Positions 1 through 7,947 of a DNA stretch of 14,645 nt are shown here, piece after piece. Made by a program: the position numbers and the translations under genes. Each line of letters begins with the position of its first letter. The first letter of the stretch is position 1. The notes beneath the pieces are model-generated. The model had not been told where the DNA came from, did not search any database, and saw only the letters and a list, made by a program, of their open reading frames with translations. The DNA is from an uncultured Clostridia bacterium. Its GTDB lineage: Bacteria > Bacillota > Clostridia > TANB77 > CAG-508. The stretch is from positions 1 through 14,645 of the forward strand of contig CAKPEG010000027.1 of the NCBI GenBank assembly GCA_934149275.1. Direction: 5' to 3'.

Positions 1-419
1 GGTAATACAGCATTTCTTATAAGCCATAGTATCTGTGATGATTTGCTACTATCAATGCTTGTATATGCTTCTTTTAGTGTTGCTGCTGTTGCTGTACCTA
101 AACTCTTGTATGTTCCTGTACTTGCTCCATTTTCTTGTGGAAATCTTCCATCTTTGTTTAAACATACTATTGTCGTTTCAAAATCGTTTGTTCCGGCATA
201 TACTCTATAAAAGTTTCTATTATCTATTTTATATGCAAAGCTCACTTTCGAGTTTGAATTACTCAATAGACTACTTTGATGCAATAAAGTTATTCCAAAC
301 TTTTGCTCCGTGTCCTTTGCCGTTTCTGTAATCTTGGCTAATACTTCTGATGATATAGGTAGAATCATTGCCATGATACAGATAACTGCAATTGCTTTTT
401 TTAAAATTCCAGTTCTCAT
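1..419 (-). CDS. secreted thioester-domain-like surface protein, N-terminal part
   Basis: The frame runs from an ATG at 419 off the left edge of the window, giving 139 codons with no stop. AGGAG lies a few bases before the ATG, and a TTGACA/TAAAAT promoter lies at 478-505. Residues 1-28 form a signal peptide: basic MRTGILKK, a hydrophobic stretch, then SSEVLA as a likely cleavage site. After about 55 residues comes FAYKIDNRNFYRVYAGT and then VCLNKDGRFP with Cys86, followed near the edge by ILWLIRNAV. A secreted protein with a lone Cys in a CLN/YCI-type motif, followed by a helix ending in ILW, resembles thioester (TED/TQXA) domains. In that family Cys forms an internal thioester with a downstream Gln and binds host surfaces covalently. 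The expected Gln would lie beyond the window, so this rests on a motif only. It could instead be an unrelated secreted protein. Confidence 0.7.
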   Translation of the reverse strand, partial: MRTGILKKAIAVICIMAMILPISSEVLAKITETAKDTEQKFGITLLHQSSLLSNSNSKVSFAYKIDNRNFYRVYAGTNDFETTIVCLNKDGRFPQENGASTGTYKSLGTATAATLKEAYTSIDSSKSSQILWLIRNAVL

Positions 420-477
420 ATCTCTTCTCCTATCACTTTTAGGCATAATCATCCCAATTATTCTATTATATAATTTT

Positions 478-505
478 ATTTTATCTTTTATAGTTTTTTT
501 GTCAA
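478..505 (-). promoter_or_regulatory. sigma-70-type promoter of the secreted protein
   Basis: On the minus strand there is a perfect TTGACA (plus 500-505), a 16-base spacer, and TAAAAT (plus 478-483, five of six consensus bases). Transcription would start near 470 and leave an approximately 50-base leader before the ATG at 419. Confidence 0.6.
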
Positions 506-775
506 TCTGTTGTTTTTTATCAATTCCTTGTATCTCAGTGTTTTCAGCCTTTTTATGGTTTGTTACATTTATATTATATTTTTGTTAATTTTTCTTGTCA
601 TATTAACGGTTTGCGGGCATATTTTTATAGTAAAGGATTTTTCCATTTTTATATTTTTGAAAATTATTGAAAGTCACTTTTATTTATATTACTCTGATAT
701 CTTTTTGATTTGCTAGCACAAAGTTGCTATTTTTAAACGATTATGCGGTAAAAGTGTTTTGAGGCTATGTATAAA
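506..775. other. T-rich spacer between divergent genes, no gene seen
   Basis: This is the outer part of the gap between the start of the minus-strand secreted protein and the plus-strand carboxypeptidase. The plus strand is very T-rich. The short frames in it are Phe/Leu/Ile-rich, have no ribosome site and look like composition artefacts. I could not find a convincing -35/-10 pair for the carboxypeptidase; weak TTGCTA and TTGATT boxes near 694-725 lack a good -10. No stable hairpin was noticed. Confidence 0.5.
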
Positions 776-1993
776 ATGAAATTTTTTAAATCATTATTTA
801 TTACTATTATTATACTTTCCTGTCTTATTCCAATTTCATATGCTGATGATATATCTGAAGAAATTGCTCCAATTCCGGTTAATACTGATTTATCAGATTT
901 GAATTTTGAGATTTTTTCAAGAAGAGCAATTGTGTATGAAAGAAATTCAAAATGTATATTATTTGAAAAAAATATTGATGAACAATGTGCTATGGCATCT
1001 ACTACAAAAATTATGACATGTACCTTGATTTTAGAAAATTGTAACCTTCAAGATCAAGTTACAATTTCTCAAAAATCTGCATCTACTGGTGGATCAAGAC
1101 TTGGTCTATCAACCAACGACACTATTTCTGTGCAAGATTTACTATATGGACTAATGTTATGCTCTGGAAATGATGCAGCAGTTGCACTTGCTGAACATTG
1201 TTCTGGTTCTGTTGAAAATTTTGCGAACTTGATGAATTCAAAGGCTCGAGAGCTATCTCTTTCATCTACTCATTTTGTTACACCTCATGGGTTAGATAAC
1301 CCTGAGCATTATACAACTGTAAGAAATTTTGCTACTTTAACTGATTATGCCTTAAACAATCCACTTTTTCTGCAAATTGTGGGGACAAAATTTTATGATG
1401 TTACTATAAATGGTGTTTCAAAATCAATTCATAATACTAACGAACTTCTTGGATATTTGCCAACTGTTTATGGTGTAAAAACTGGTTATACTAGTCAAGC
1501 TGGTAGATGCTTAGTTTCTTCAGCTAAAAATAATGATCTTGATATAATTGTAATCGTTCTTGGAGCAGATACAAAAAAAATTAGAACTACTGATTCTATA
1601 AAATTGATTAATTATGTTTTTGACAATTACGGAACAATCAACTTAGCTGATTTGATAAATCAAAAATATACTGAATATTTAACTGCTGTTTTGCCTTATA
1701 TTAATATTCCTAAACTTTCTGGAAATATATCTACTGAACTTGAGCAAAACTTTCCAACTTATTATCCAATAAAAAAAGATCAACTAAATTCAATTTCTTT
1801 ATCTCTTTCATATAACCAATTAAATGCTCCAATATATCAAGGAGAGCAATTATGTTCTATAGATTTTTTTATTGAAAATAATAAAATACTTAGTACTAAT
1901 ATTTACTCTTCTGCATATATTAATAAAAAACAACCATTAGATTATCTACTGTTTTTCATCTATCAATATAAAAATTTTTATAAAGTTCATTAA
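776..1993 (+). CDS. secreted D-alanyl-D-alanine carboxypeptidase (peptidase S11, low-molecular-weight PBP)
   Basis: The enzyme removes the terminal D-Ala from peptidoglycan stem peptides outside the membrane and so limits cross-linking. All three motifs of the penicillin-binding fold are present: S75-T-T-K78 with the nucleophile, S130-G-N132, and K235-T-G237. A family-typical PHGLDNPEHYTT segment lies between them. Residues 1-24 (MKFFKSL, hydrophobic core, PISYA) form a signal peptide. After about residue 290 a beta-rich stretch fits the PBP5 C-terminal domain. The last 20 residues are aromatic and amphipathic and could be the usual membrane anchor. I chose ATG 776 because GAGG at 761-764 is only 2 bases from the alternative ATG at 767, which would add three residues. 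The length of 405 is normal for DacA/DacF proteins. The exact paralogue cannot be named. Confidence 0.93.
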   Translation: MKFFKSLFITIIILSCLIPISYADDISEEIAPIPVNTDLSDLNFEIFSRRAIVYERNSKCILFEKNIDEQCAMASTTKIMTCTLILENCNLQDQVTISQKSASTGGSRLGLSTNDTISVQDLLYGLMLCSGNDAAVALAEHCSGSVENFANLMNSKARELSLSSTHFVTPHGLDNPEHYTTVRNFATLTDYALNNPLFLQIVGTKFYDVTINGVSKSIHNTNELLGYLPTVYGVKTGYTSQAGRCLVSSAKNNDLDIIVIVLGADTKKIRTTDSIKLINYVFDNYGTINLADLINQKYTEYLTAVLPYINIPKLSGNISTELEQNFPTYYPIKKDQLNSISLSLSYNQLNAPIYQGEQLCSIDFFIENNKILSTNIYSSAYINKKQPLDYLLFFIYQYKNFYKVH

Positions 1994-2010
1994 TTTTTTA
2001 ATGTTTAATA

Positions 2011-2039
2011 TTGACTTTTGCTATTTTTTTTGTTATTAT
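2011..2039 (+). promoter_or_regulatory. promoter of the tRNA pair
   Basis: TTGACT at 2011-2016, a 17-base spacer, and TATTAT at 2034-2039 give a near-consensus sigma-70-type promoter. Initiation near 2046 would leave about 10 bases before the first tRNA. No clear terminator separates the carboxypeptidase stop at 1993 from it, so read-through is also possible. Confidence 0.7.
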
Positions 2040-2055
2040 AGTTTTGCTTTGTTTT

Positions 2056-2131
2056 GCGGGAATAGCTCAGTTGATAGAGCGTCGCGTTGCCAACGCGAAG
2101 GTCGCGGGTTTGAGCCCCGTTTCCCGCTCCA
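2056..2131 (+). tRNA. tRNA-Gly (anticodon GCC)
   Basis: The complete cloverleaf can be folded by eye. Acceptor GCGGGAA pairs with TTCCCGC, the D-arm is GCTC/GAGC, and the anticodon stem TCGCG/CGCGA encloses TTGCCAA with anticodon GCC at 2089-2091. The T-arm carries GGTTTGAGCC. The discriminator is T2128, and CCA is encoded at 2129-2131. Confidence 0.97.
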
Positions 2132-2142
2132 TTTTATTATAT

Positions 2143-2216
2143 GGCGATATAGCCAAGTGGTAAGGCACGAGTCTGCAAAACTCTGATCCCCGGTTCGAAT
2201 CCGGGTGTCGCCTCCA
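2143..2216 (+). tRNA. tRNA-Cys (anticodon GCA)
   Basis: Acceptor GGCGATA pairs with TGTCGCC (one G-T pair). The D-arm is GCC/GGC, the anticodon loop CTGCAAA has GCA at 2175-2177, and the T-arm CCGG/CCGG encloses TTCGAAT. The discriminator T2213 is typical of tRNA-Cys, and CCA is encoded at 2214-2216. The outermost anticodon-stem pair is mismatched. It lies 11 bases after tRNA-Gly, so the two are probably co-transcribed. Confidence 0.97.
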
Positions 2217-2256
2217 AAAAAAAGAAAACATTGAAATTCGATGTTTTCTTTTTTTG
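2217..2256 (+). terminator. intrinsic terminator after the tRNAs
   Basis: An 11-bp stem AAAGAAAACAT / ATGTTTTCTTT (2221-2231 and 2241-2251) has a 9-base loop and is followed by T residues to 2255. It starts directly after the tRNA-Cys CCA end. Confidence 0.8.
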
Positions 2257-2329
2257 TATTATCCAGAATGAAAGTGAATATTAATAACGGTTGCACTTAT
2301 TATAACTTTTTAAGTTTGAGTCTTTGTTC

Positions 2330-2361
2330 GCACACGAAATTTGCAAAGCAAATTCTTGTGC
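2330..2361. repeat. imperfect inverted repeat in the tRNA/ribbon-helix-helix gap
   Basis: GCACACGAAATTTGC is followed by AAA and then GCAAATTCTTGTGC. The arms pair except for one mismatch and one bulge. It lies between the tRNA terminator and the hairpin at 2370-2413. No open frame or conserved RNA was recognised here. The function is unknown; it may be a terminator or a protein-binding dyad. Confidence 0.45.
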
Positions 2362-2369
2362 ATTGTTAT

Positions 2370-2413
2370 TTTTATATAATAGGAAATTCTTTTATTTTTC
2401 CTATTATATAAAA
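2370..2413. repeat. perfect 17-bp inverted repeat
   Basis: The left arm 2370-2386 (TTTTATATAATAGGAAA) is the exact reverse complement of 2397-2413, with a 10-base loop. It is almost purely A/T apart from the GG/CC pairs. It sits between two convergent transcription units and could act as a bidirectional terminator. It lies about 20 bases downstream of the minus-strand ribbon-helix-helix stop. Confidence 0.6.
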
Positions 2414-2442
2414 AAGAAAAAAGTAAAAAGCATTTTACTTTT
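2414..2442 (-). terminator. AT-rich terminator overlapping the ribbon-helix-helix stop codon
   Basis: On the minus strand a 10-bp stem AAAAGTAAAA / TTTTACTTTT (plus 2433-2442 and 2419-2428) with a 4-base loop is followed by a T-rich run. The TAA stop at 2437-2435 lies in the first arm. The stem contains a single G-C pair, so on its own it is weak. The hairpin at 2370-2413 may help. Confidence 0.5.
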
Positions 2443-2653
2443 CACTTTCTTCTTCTTCATCATCATCATCTTCTTCAATTATCACCATATTCTTTAACGA
2501 ATATTTTATACACTCATTAATGAATTCGTTTACTGATGTTAAATTGTAGTCCAAAACGGTTCTTTTAACTTTTTCTAATAAATCCGCTTCAATTCTACAA
2601 GTAAATTGTTCATAATCTTTCTTTTTTTTCTGTTTTATAACAAAATCTGGCAT
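2435..2653 (-). CDS. small ribbon-helix-helix (Arc/CopG-type) DNA-binding protein
   Basis: The 72-residue product has a basic N-terminal tail (KQKKKK, residues 7-12) and a strand YEQFTCRIE (14-22). Helix LLEKVKRTVLDYN (25-37) follows, then a turn with TS and helix VNEFINECIKYSL (41-53). This strand-helix-helix order, with a TSVNEFI-type second helix, is the ribbon-helix-helix fold, which binds DNA as a dimer through the paired strands. The tail 60-72 is almost entirely Asp/Glu. I chose ATG 2653 because GAGGTG lies six bases upstream; a GTG at 2662 sits inside that ribosome site. The gene is 83 bases after the VirB6-like gene and is the last in the minus-strand block. It could be a local repressor or an accessory factor at a transfer origin. 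The partner and target are unknown. Confidence 0.75.
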   Translation of the reverse strand: MPDFVIKQKKKKDYEQFTCRIEADLLEKVKRTVLDYNLTSVNEFINECIKYSLKNMVIIEEDDDDEEEESEK

Positions 2654-2736
2654 TTTCGTCACCTCGTTTTTATTTTAGCATACCCTTTAATTCTTGCATA
2701 TATTCGTCGGCAACTTATTTGCCAGATTATAAACTA

Positions 2737-5700
2737 CTATAAATCAGCTAATCTTCTTAAAACTTCGTCCATATCATATAGATTTTCCCCTGTTATTTTT
2801 GATGCTTGTTCATTTAATTTATCAAATTCTTCAAGTGTTTTCGCAAATGCCAATGCTTTTGGAGTTATTGTTGTTGATTTTTTACTAGAAGATCCTTTTG
2901 ATGCATTTTTAATGTTTTTAACTAATCTTTCAACACTACTTCCTGGTGCCATTTGACTTGCATTTCCATTGCTTTGACCTTGTTTTCCATTTTGGTTTGG
3001 ATGAACATTTATATCTGTTCCATATGTACCTTTTCCGCCTTCTGAATTTCCAGCATGCATTCCACCATTTTGTTGTGGTGCATTGGCACTACTATTTGGA
3101 TTGTTTCTATCTGTTGCTGTCATTTCTTTAATTTGTTCTTTTAAAGATTTTCCTTTTCCTTTTGATGATACATTATTTCCAATGCTATCATTATTTTTCG
3201 CTTTTTCTCTCTTCTCAACGGTTCGTCTTTGATTGTTTGCAAGCTCTTTTTCAACTTTGGCAATGAATGTATCACTCATTGTTACACCTTCACCTTTTTT
3301 GTCTAATATTTCATTAAGTTCTTTGGCAATTCCTTCTATATCTCTTGGTACAATTCTTTCACTTGTTGGATCAAAACTAGGTACCTTCGTTTTATAATTT
3401 TGAATTGCTTTGTATATATCAATTTCTGATAATGGTTTGGCTAGTATTCTTGCTTCTTTTAGTAATTGCTCTTTTTTCTTCTTCTCCATCTTTTCAGCGA
3501 ATTCCGGACTGATTTTCTTCATTTGCTCAATCTTCTCTGCTGTTGTACCTGATAATTCTTTGAATTTCTCTTCAAGTTCTACTTCTTTTTCTTGAGCTAA
3601 TGCTAAAACTTCCGCATACATTTCAGTTGTATCTATGTCTTCAGCTTCAGCAACTTCTTTAAGTGTTACTTTAGCTGATGAATATTTTAAATTGCTAATA
3701 TCTAGTTGCTCTAATACCTTTTCTAGTTTTGACTGGCTAAGTTCTCTAAATATTTTATTAAACTCTTCTTGCGTAACCTTACCTGAAATATCTGCTCCAG
3801 GCATATATAATGTTCCTCCACTTTGTGGATTGTATGGTGCTCCTCCACCTGATGGATTAAATCCGCTTGGGTTTATTCCTGAACCTAATGTTGATACATG
3901 ATAGTTAATTCCTAATGCATTAAACCTTGATACTAATTTTTGATGTGATGCATTATTTCTTGATGCAATTCCTTTCATTCTATAGCTTCTCAAATACATT
4001 GGATTTTTGTATGTACCATTTATTTTGGCTTTTTTAATTAATTCTGCTGTCTTTTCTCCTGAACTAAATGTTGAATCTAATACTCTAATTCCAGTTTGTG
4101 GTTCAGCAACAAGCAATGGAATTGCTGCCATACCTTTAGCTGCTGTTTTAACTAATTCTTTGCCTATACCTAAACCTTCCTTTACACCCTTTCGAACTTC
4201 TTTTCTTCTTTGTTCTTTTTGTTTTTTCTTCTGTTTCATTTGTGCTTCTTGTTCAGGTGTCATTTGAACATTCGTTCCGTATTTTTTTACTATTTCTTGT
4301 GAAATATAATCTACTCCGTTTGAAATCTGTGTTGCTGCAGCCATTGCTGGTTTTCCGATTACTCTTCCCATAAACCTTCCTTGGCTCTTTATTGTTCCTT
4401 TTACTATTCTTGAATTAGCTATTGCTTTTATTTGTAGAGCTTTTGGTGCTAGTTTATCAATAGTTAACTTATCAACTCCGCTTCCGCCTTTTCCTGAACT
4501 AAATCCAAATATCTTTCTTGTTATTGGATCAACTTTTAACATGAAGTTCATAAATATAAATGCTATGAATATTCCGGATACTGAATTTTCACTTAAATCC
4601 AATGCGGTTTGTACGAAAATTGTATATATTAGAGCATGCATTGATTGTAATATTACTGAATACATAAAGTCTCTCATCCAGTTTCCATACATCTCTCCGC
4701 CTTTTCCGTTTTTATTTATTTTTTGTACTGCATACGACACTGCTACAAATGGTGATATCAGAGCTAGTATCATAATTGTTAAGTATCTCTTAAAATATAA
4801 TATTAAAAATCTTATTGAATAATATACTAAAACCATATACATAACTAATCCCGCTGTTCCTGTTGTGGCTTTTAGTGAATATGCTTTTGTACGTACGCTT
4901 TCATATAAAGATATTTCTGTTCCATCTTCATATTTTGGAACAATCCAACTTATGAACGTTTCGTTTACATTAATTATAAAATACATTATATAGTGGATTG
5001 TAAATACTAATATAAATCCTGCAACCCAGCTTACTAGCATTTGTTTGTAAACTGCTTTCTTTTCTGCAACTGTTGTTATTGCCATTCTTATTCCTAAGTA
5101 TAGTAATATTATCAACATGATTAGTATTGCCATTGTTCTGAAAACGTAATACCAAATTGCTACATTTTCTTTTATTATATAGATAATACCATTTTCATCA
5201 ACAACTGCTCCACCGGCTGATTCAAAGTTGAAGAAGTTTGCATCTAAGACTGGAATCTTGTTATATACAATATTTTCAACTGTTACATCTGCTTTTGATG
5301 AAGTTGTTAATTGTACATTTCCTCCTATATCTGCAATTCTTTGCATTCCTTCGCTTATGTAATCGTTTGCATCATTTTCATCTCCACTTGCTTGTGGCTG
5401 GTCTTTTGTTTCATTGTCTGCTTTTTCTTTTTCTTCTGCTTCTTTATCAATATCGTCTATGCTATTGGGATCTTGTTGCCATCCATCATCTCTTTTATTT
5501 GTAACTCCTGTTATAGCATTAACAATTCCGTCCATAAATAATCTTTCAAAAATTGCTGTCCATCCTACAATTACTGCTCTTGTGGCATACGTCATTATTC
5601 CAATCATATAATCTAATATTTGTAGTAAACTCTTTTGAATCCATTTTCCAAATGGAACTGAACCTTTATATCCTTCAATTTTAGCAACACCTGTGTATAT

Positions 5701-6336
5701 AAATCCGTTTTCATCATATATATTTAAATCCTCATCCTCTATTTCATCTAAGGCAACTGAACCTGTTGGATTAACTTGTACTGTGTTTTTTAATCTGATT
5801 GCTATTGTAAATGAATCGCTAGCTGAATGTATATTACAAGCATGTGCACTTGTTGAGCCAAAATTTGCATGTTCTCCTCCCCCTGCTGTTGTAGCCATTT
5901 CAACGTGTCCAGCTCTTACAAGTATATCTCCTGGCTTTGCTTCTGATACAGGTATCTTATCCCAATACTGACTTGGTGGATTTAAATCATCATCTGATAA
6001 AGCACTATATCCTAATGTATACAAGTCAACTCCTAGATATAGTTGATACATATACCTTACTCCTGATGTACAACATACATAAAAGTTTCCTTTACCTAGT
6101 TCTCCTCCTGTCCAATAAATCTCTGGATCTGCATATGCGGTTCCGACTCCTCCTGGTCCACCATAGTAAGATACATTTTGATACTTTTGAATAAATTCCT
6201 TTGTCTTTTCGACTAAAAATTCTCCACACTTATCGTCGTATCCTCTTGCTAAACATGATGACATTGATGATAACGTCACAAATATTATTACATATATTAT
6301 TAATATTCTTTTTAATACTAATTTTATCTGTTTCAT
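2737..6336 (-). CDS. NlpC/P60-like domain fused to a VirB6/TrbL-like polytopic membrane protein
   Basis: The 1199-residue product begins with a signal-like hydrophobic segment (7-25). Residues about 32-182 look like an NlpC/P60-type peptidoglycan peptidase: YYGGPGG, a Cys pair at 88-89 in the nucleophile position before TSGVRYMY, AKPGDILV, and His144 in GHVEM. Hydrophobic segments follow near 238-262, 393-418, 433-456, 496-514, 517-537, 556-577 and 584-602, including LALISPFVAVSY and a WMRDF loop. This fits the channel subunit of type IV secretion (VirB6/TrbL, TcpH in Gram-positives). The remaining 600 residues are hydrophilic: basic stretch 700-720, Pro/Gly/Asn-rich 818-846, coiled-coil-like 900-965, and low-complexity Asn/Gly/Ser 1075-1150. 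The start ATG follows AAGGGG, 12 bases after the upstream stop. The VirB6 assignment rests on topology and motifs. Topology of the tail is unresolved. Confidence 0.75.
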   Translation of the reverse strand: MKQIKLVLKRILIIYVIIFVTLSSMSSCLARGYDDKCGEFLVEKTKEFIQKYQNVSYYGGPGGVGTAYADPEIYWTGGELGKGNFYVCCTSGVRYMYQLYLGVDLYTLGYSALSDDDLNPPSQYWDKIPVSEAKPGDILVRAGHVEMATTAGGGEHANFGSTSAHACNIHSASDSFTIAIRLKNTVQVNPTGSVALDEIEDEDLNIYDENGFIYTGVAKIEGYKGSVPFGKWIQKSLLQILDYMIGIMTYATRAVIVGWTAIFERLFMDGIVNAITGVTNKRDDGWQQDPNSIDDIDKEAEEKEKADNETKDQPQASGDENDANDYISEGMQRIADIGGNVQLTTSSKADVTVENIVYNKIPVLDANFFNFESAGGAVVDENGIIYIIKENVAIWYYVFRTMAILIMLIILLYLGIRMAITTVAEKKAVYKQMLVSWVAGFILVFTIHYIMYFIINVNETFISWIVPKYEDGTEISLYESVRTKAYSLKATTGTAGLVMYMVLVYYSIRFLILYFKRYLTIMILALISPFVAVSYAVQKINKNGKGGEMYGNWMRDFMYSVILQSMHALIYTIFVQTALDLSENSVSGIFIAFIFMNFMLKVDPITRKIFGFSSGKGGSGVDKLTIDKLAPKALQIKAIANSRIVKGTIKSQGRFMGRVIGKPAMAAATQISNGVDYISQEIVKKYGTNVQMTPEQEAQMKQKKKQKEQRRKEVRKGVKEGLGIGKELVKTAAKGMAAIPLLVAEPQTGIRVLDSTFSSGEKTAELIKKAKINGTYKNPMYLRSYRMKGIASRNNASHQKLVSRFNALGINYHVSTLGSGINPSGFNPSGGGAPYNPQSGGTLYMPGADISGKVTQEEFNKIFRELSQSKLEKVLEQLDISNLKYSSAKVTLKEVAEAEDIDTTEMYAEVLALAQEKEVELEEKFKELSGTTAEKIEQMKKISPEFAEKMEKKKKEQLLKEARILAKPLSEIDIYKAIQNYKTKVPSFDPTSERIVPRDIEGIAKELNEILDKKGEGVTMSDTFIAKVEKELANNQRRTVEKREKAKNNDSIGNNVSSKGKGKSLKEQIKEMTATDRNNPNSSANAPQQNGGMHAGNSEGGKGTYGTDINVHPNQNGKQGQSNGNASQMAPGSSVERLVKNIKNASKGSSSKKSTTITPKALAFAKTLEEFDKLNEQASKITGENLYDMDEVLRRLADL

Positions 6337-6347
6337 TTATTTTCCCC

Positions 6348-7856
6348 TTATATATCAATCTTTGCTTTATTGTCATCATATTCTATGATATTTGTATTTC
6401 TATCATAATTTGTAATCTTAAAATTATCTTTTCCTGATAAAATCTTCTCTGTTTTTCTTGTTTCAGCATCATATATGTATAGTCCATTTTCTGATACTCC
6501 ATATATTAAATGTGAATCATCTGCCCACACATATGAATTTATTACTAATGTATCGTCTAATTCATTATTTGGATATTTTTCATCTAATGAACGTATCTTT
6601 ACTTTTTTGTAATATCCATCTTCTTCTGTTGAAAGTAAGCAGAACTTACTACTATAATGAATATCATTTGGATCTCCTTCATTTCCTTCAAACATATCTT
6701 CCATTTTTCTTTGTTTTTCTTTTACTATTATCAAGCTTTCGTTTAATTTATAATATAAATTTGTATATTCTGGTTTTTCTTGTTTGAATTGTCCTTTATA
6801 GTTTTCATAAATTTGAATTCCATCATTTGATTTTGATGAAAAACTAATTTTTACTCCTTTTAAAGTATAGGTAATTGTTACATGGTTTGTATCATATGAA
6901 TAATTATCATAATCTGGCCAAATGTCAGTAAGCTTATCCATAAAGTCATTTACATCTTTTTTATTATTATATTCTTTTACTAAATTTTCAAATTCCGTAT
7001 AATCATAATCATAATTGGGATATATTGAAATCTCATTACTTGAAAACACTATATAAAAGTATTTTGTCTTATATCCTAATCTCTCATTATCTTTATATGA
7101 TGTTCCTAGTGCAGCTTCTATGTTGCTCAAGCTATCTCCAACTTTATAATCTTCAACTACTTTTCCTTTATATTTTTTATTAAAGACTATATTGAAAACC
7201 TTTCCTTGGATTGTTCTTATTTCATATCCTTCGTCAAAATATATTTTATATTTATTAAATGTGCTTTCTTGTGTTCCTAAACTCGCATTATCTATATTCC
7301 AATTTGCTTTTATTAATGAGTTTAATTCTTCTGAATTTATATTCATTTCTAAAGTTTTAACTTTTAGCTCTTCTTTTTGAGCCCTTTTGGATTCTTCATT
7401 TTTAAAATAATTTACATCTCCATTAATTTTAACTTCCGAAATTCCATTTGATGTACATTTAACTTCTATTGTTATCTTTTTGCTTGAATCAATTATTCTA
7501 AAACTTTTGAAGTTTGTAACCATAGCAATTTTTTCATAAAAATTATTAAAATATAATTCTTGTGATTTATTATCTTCATATAAATTATACTTAAAGCTTA
7601 CATATATATCTATATCGTATCCTTCTGTTTTTGAATCTTCCATTGATATAAATTCACTTTCTAAATATTCTACAACATCTTGAACTGTTTCTAAACTTTG
7701 ATTTAAATCTATATCTTCAGAATTTATCTTTTCATTATTTTTTCTTTTGGTAGGCATTAATGCTAATGATAAAATAATTAAAAAAGCTAATGCTCCCACA
7801 CAAAATATTATAATTTTTTCTTTTTTTGAAAGAACTTTTCTTTTTTTCTTTTTCAT
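6348..7856 (-). CDS. membrane-anchored surface protein with repeated beta modules and a propeller-like C-terminus
   Basis: I do not recognise a named family. The 502 residues start with a very basic cytosolic tail (MKKKKRK, KKEK) and one membrane span at 15-34, so the rest should lie outside. Residues about 200-355 look like repeated units: Gly-Lys-Val..NIVFNKKYKG (218-231), IVFSSNEISIYPNYDYD (269-285) and ISFSSKSNDGIQIYENYKG (337-355). Helices with a GDSLSNIEAALG pattern (240-251) lie between them. Residues 440-500 (VWADDSHLIYG, LYIYDAETRK) look like one or two blades of a WD40/PD40-type beta propeller. AAAGGAG lies 9 bases before the ATG. The gene follows a terminator, so it probably opens its own transcript together with the VirB6-like gene 12 bases downstream. 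Its role in the apparatus is inferred only from context. Confidence 0.75.
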   Translation of the reverse strand: MKKKKRKVLSKKEKIIIFCVGALAFLIILSLALMPTKRKNNEKINSEDIDLNQSLETVQDVVEYLESEFISMEDSKTEGYDIDIYVSFKYNLYEDNKSQELYFNNFYEKIAMVTNFKSFRIIDSSKKITIEVKCTSNGISEVKINGDVNYFKNEESKRAQKEELKVKTLEMNINSEELNSLIKANWNIDNASLGTQESTFNKYKIYFDEGYEIRTIQGKVFNIVFNKKYKGKVVEDYKVGDSLSNIEAALGTSYKDNERLGYKTKYFYIVFSSNEISIYPNYDYDYTEFENLVKEYNNKKDVNDFMDKLTDIWPDYDNYSYDTNHVTITYTLKGVKISFSSKSNDGIQIYENYKGQFKQEKPEYTNLYYKLNESLIIVKEKQRKMEDMFEGNEGDPNDIHYSSKFCLLSTEEDGYYKKVKIRSLDEKYPNNELDDTLVINSYVWADDSHLIYGVSENGLYIYDAETRKTEKILSGKDNFKITNYDRNTNIIEYDDNKAKIDI

Positions 7857-7947
7857 TACTTTATACTCCTTTTAGAAATTATTCTCCAGAATACACTAAT
7901 CTAATTTTATTTTATCATATATTTTTAAATCTCCATAGTTTTTTCAT

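Noticed and set aside
310..716. Plus-strand hydrophobic frames in and beside the T-rich spacer
   Set aside because: Phe/Leu/Ile-rich readings of T-rich DNA, partly antisense to the secreted-protein start, without ribosome sites.
1988..2003. Terminator directly after the carboxypeptidase
   Set aside because: Only a 6-bp CATTAA/TTAATG match with a 4-base loop and no T-run after it; too weak.
2001..2296. Open frames on both strands across the tRNA pair
   Set aside because: They run through the two complete tRNA cloverleafs and the terminator, with no ribosome site.
2435..2662. GTG start at 2662 for the ribbon-helix-helix gene
   Set aside because: The GTG is part of the GAGGTG ribosome site that serves the ATG at 2653.
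2654..2736. Separate promoter for the ribbon-helix-helix gene
   Set aside because: TTGCCG near 2711-2716 has no -10 at a workable distance; co-transcription with the VirB6-like gene is equally likely.
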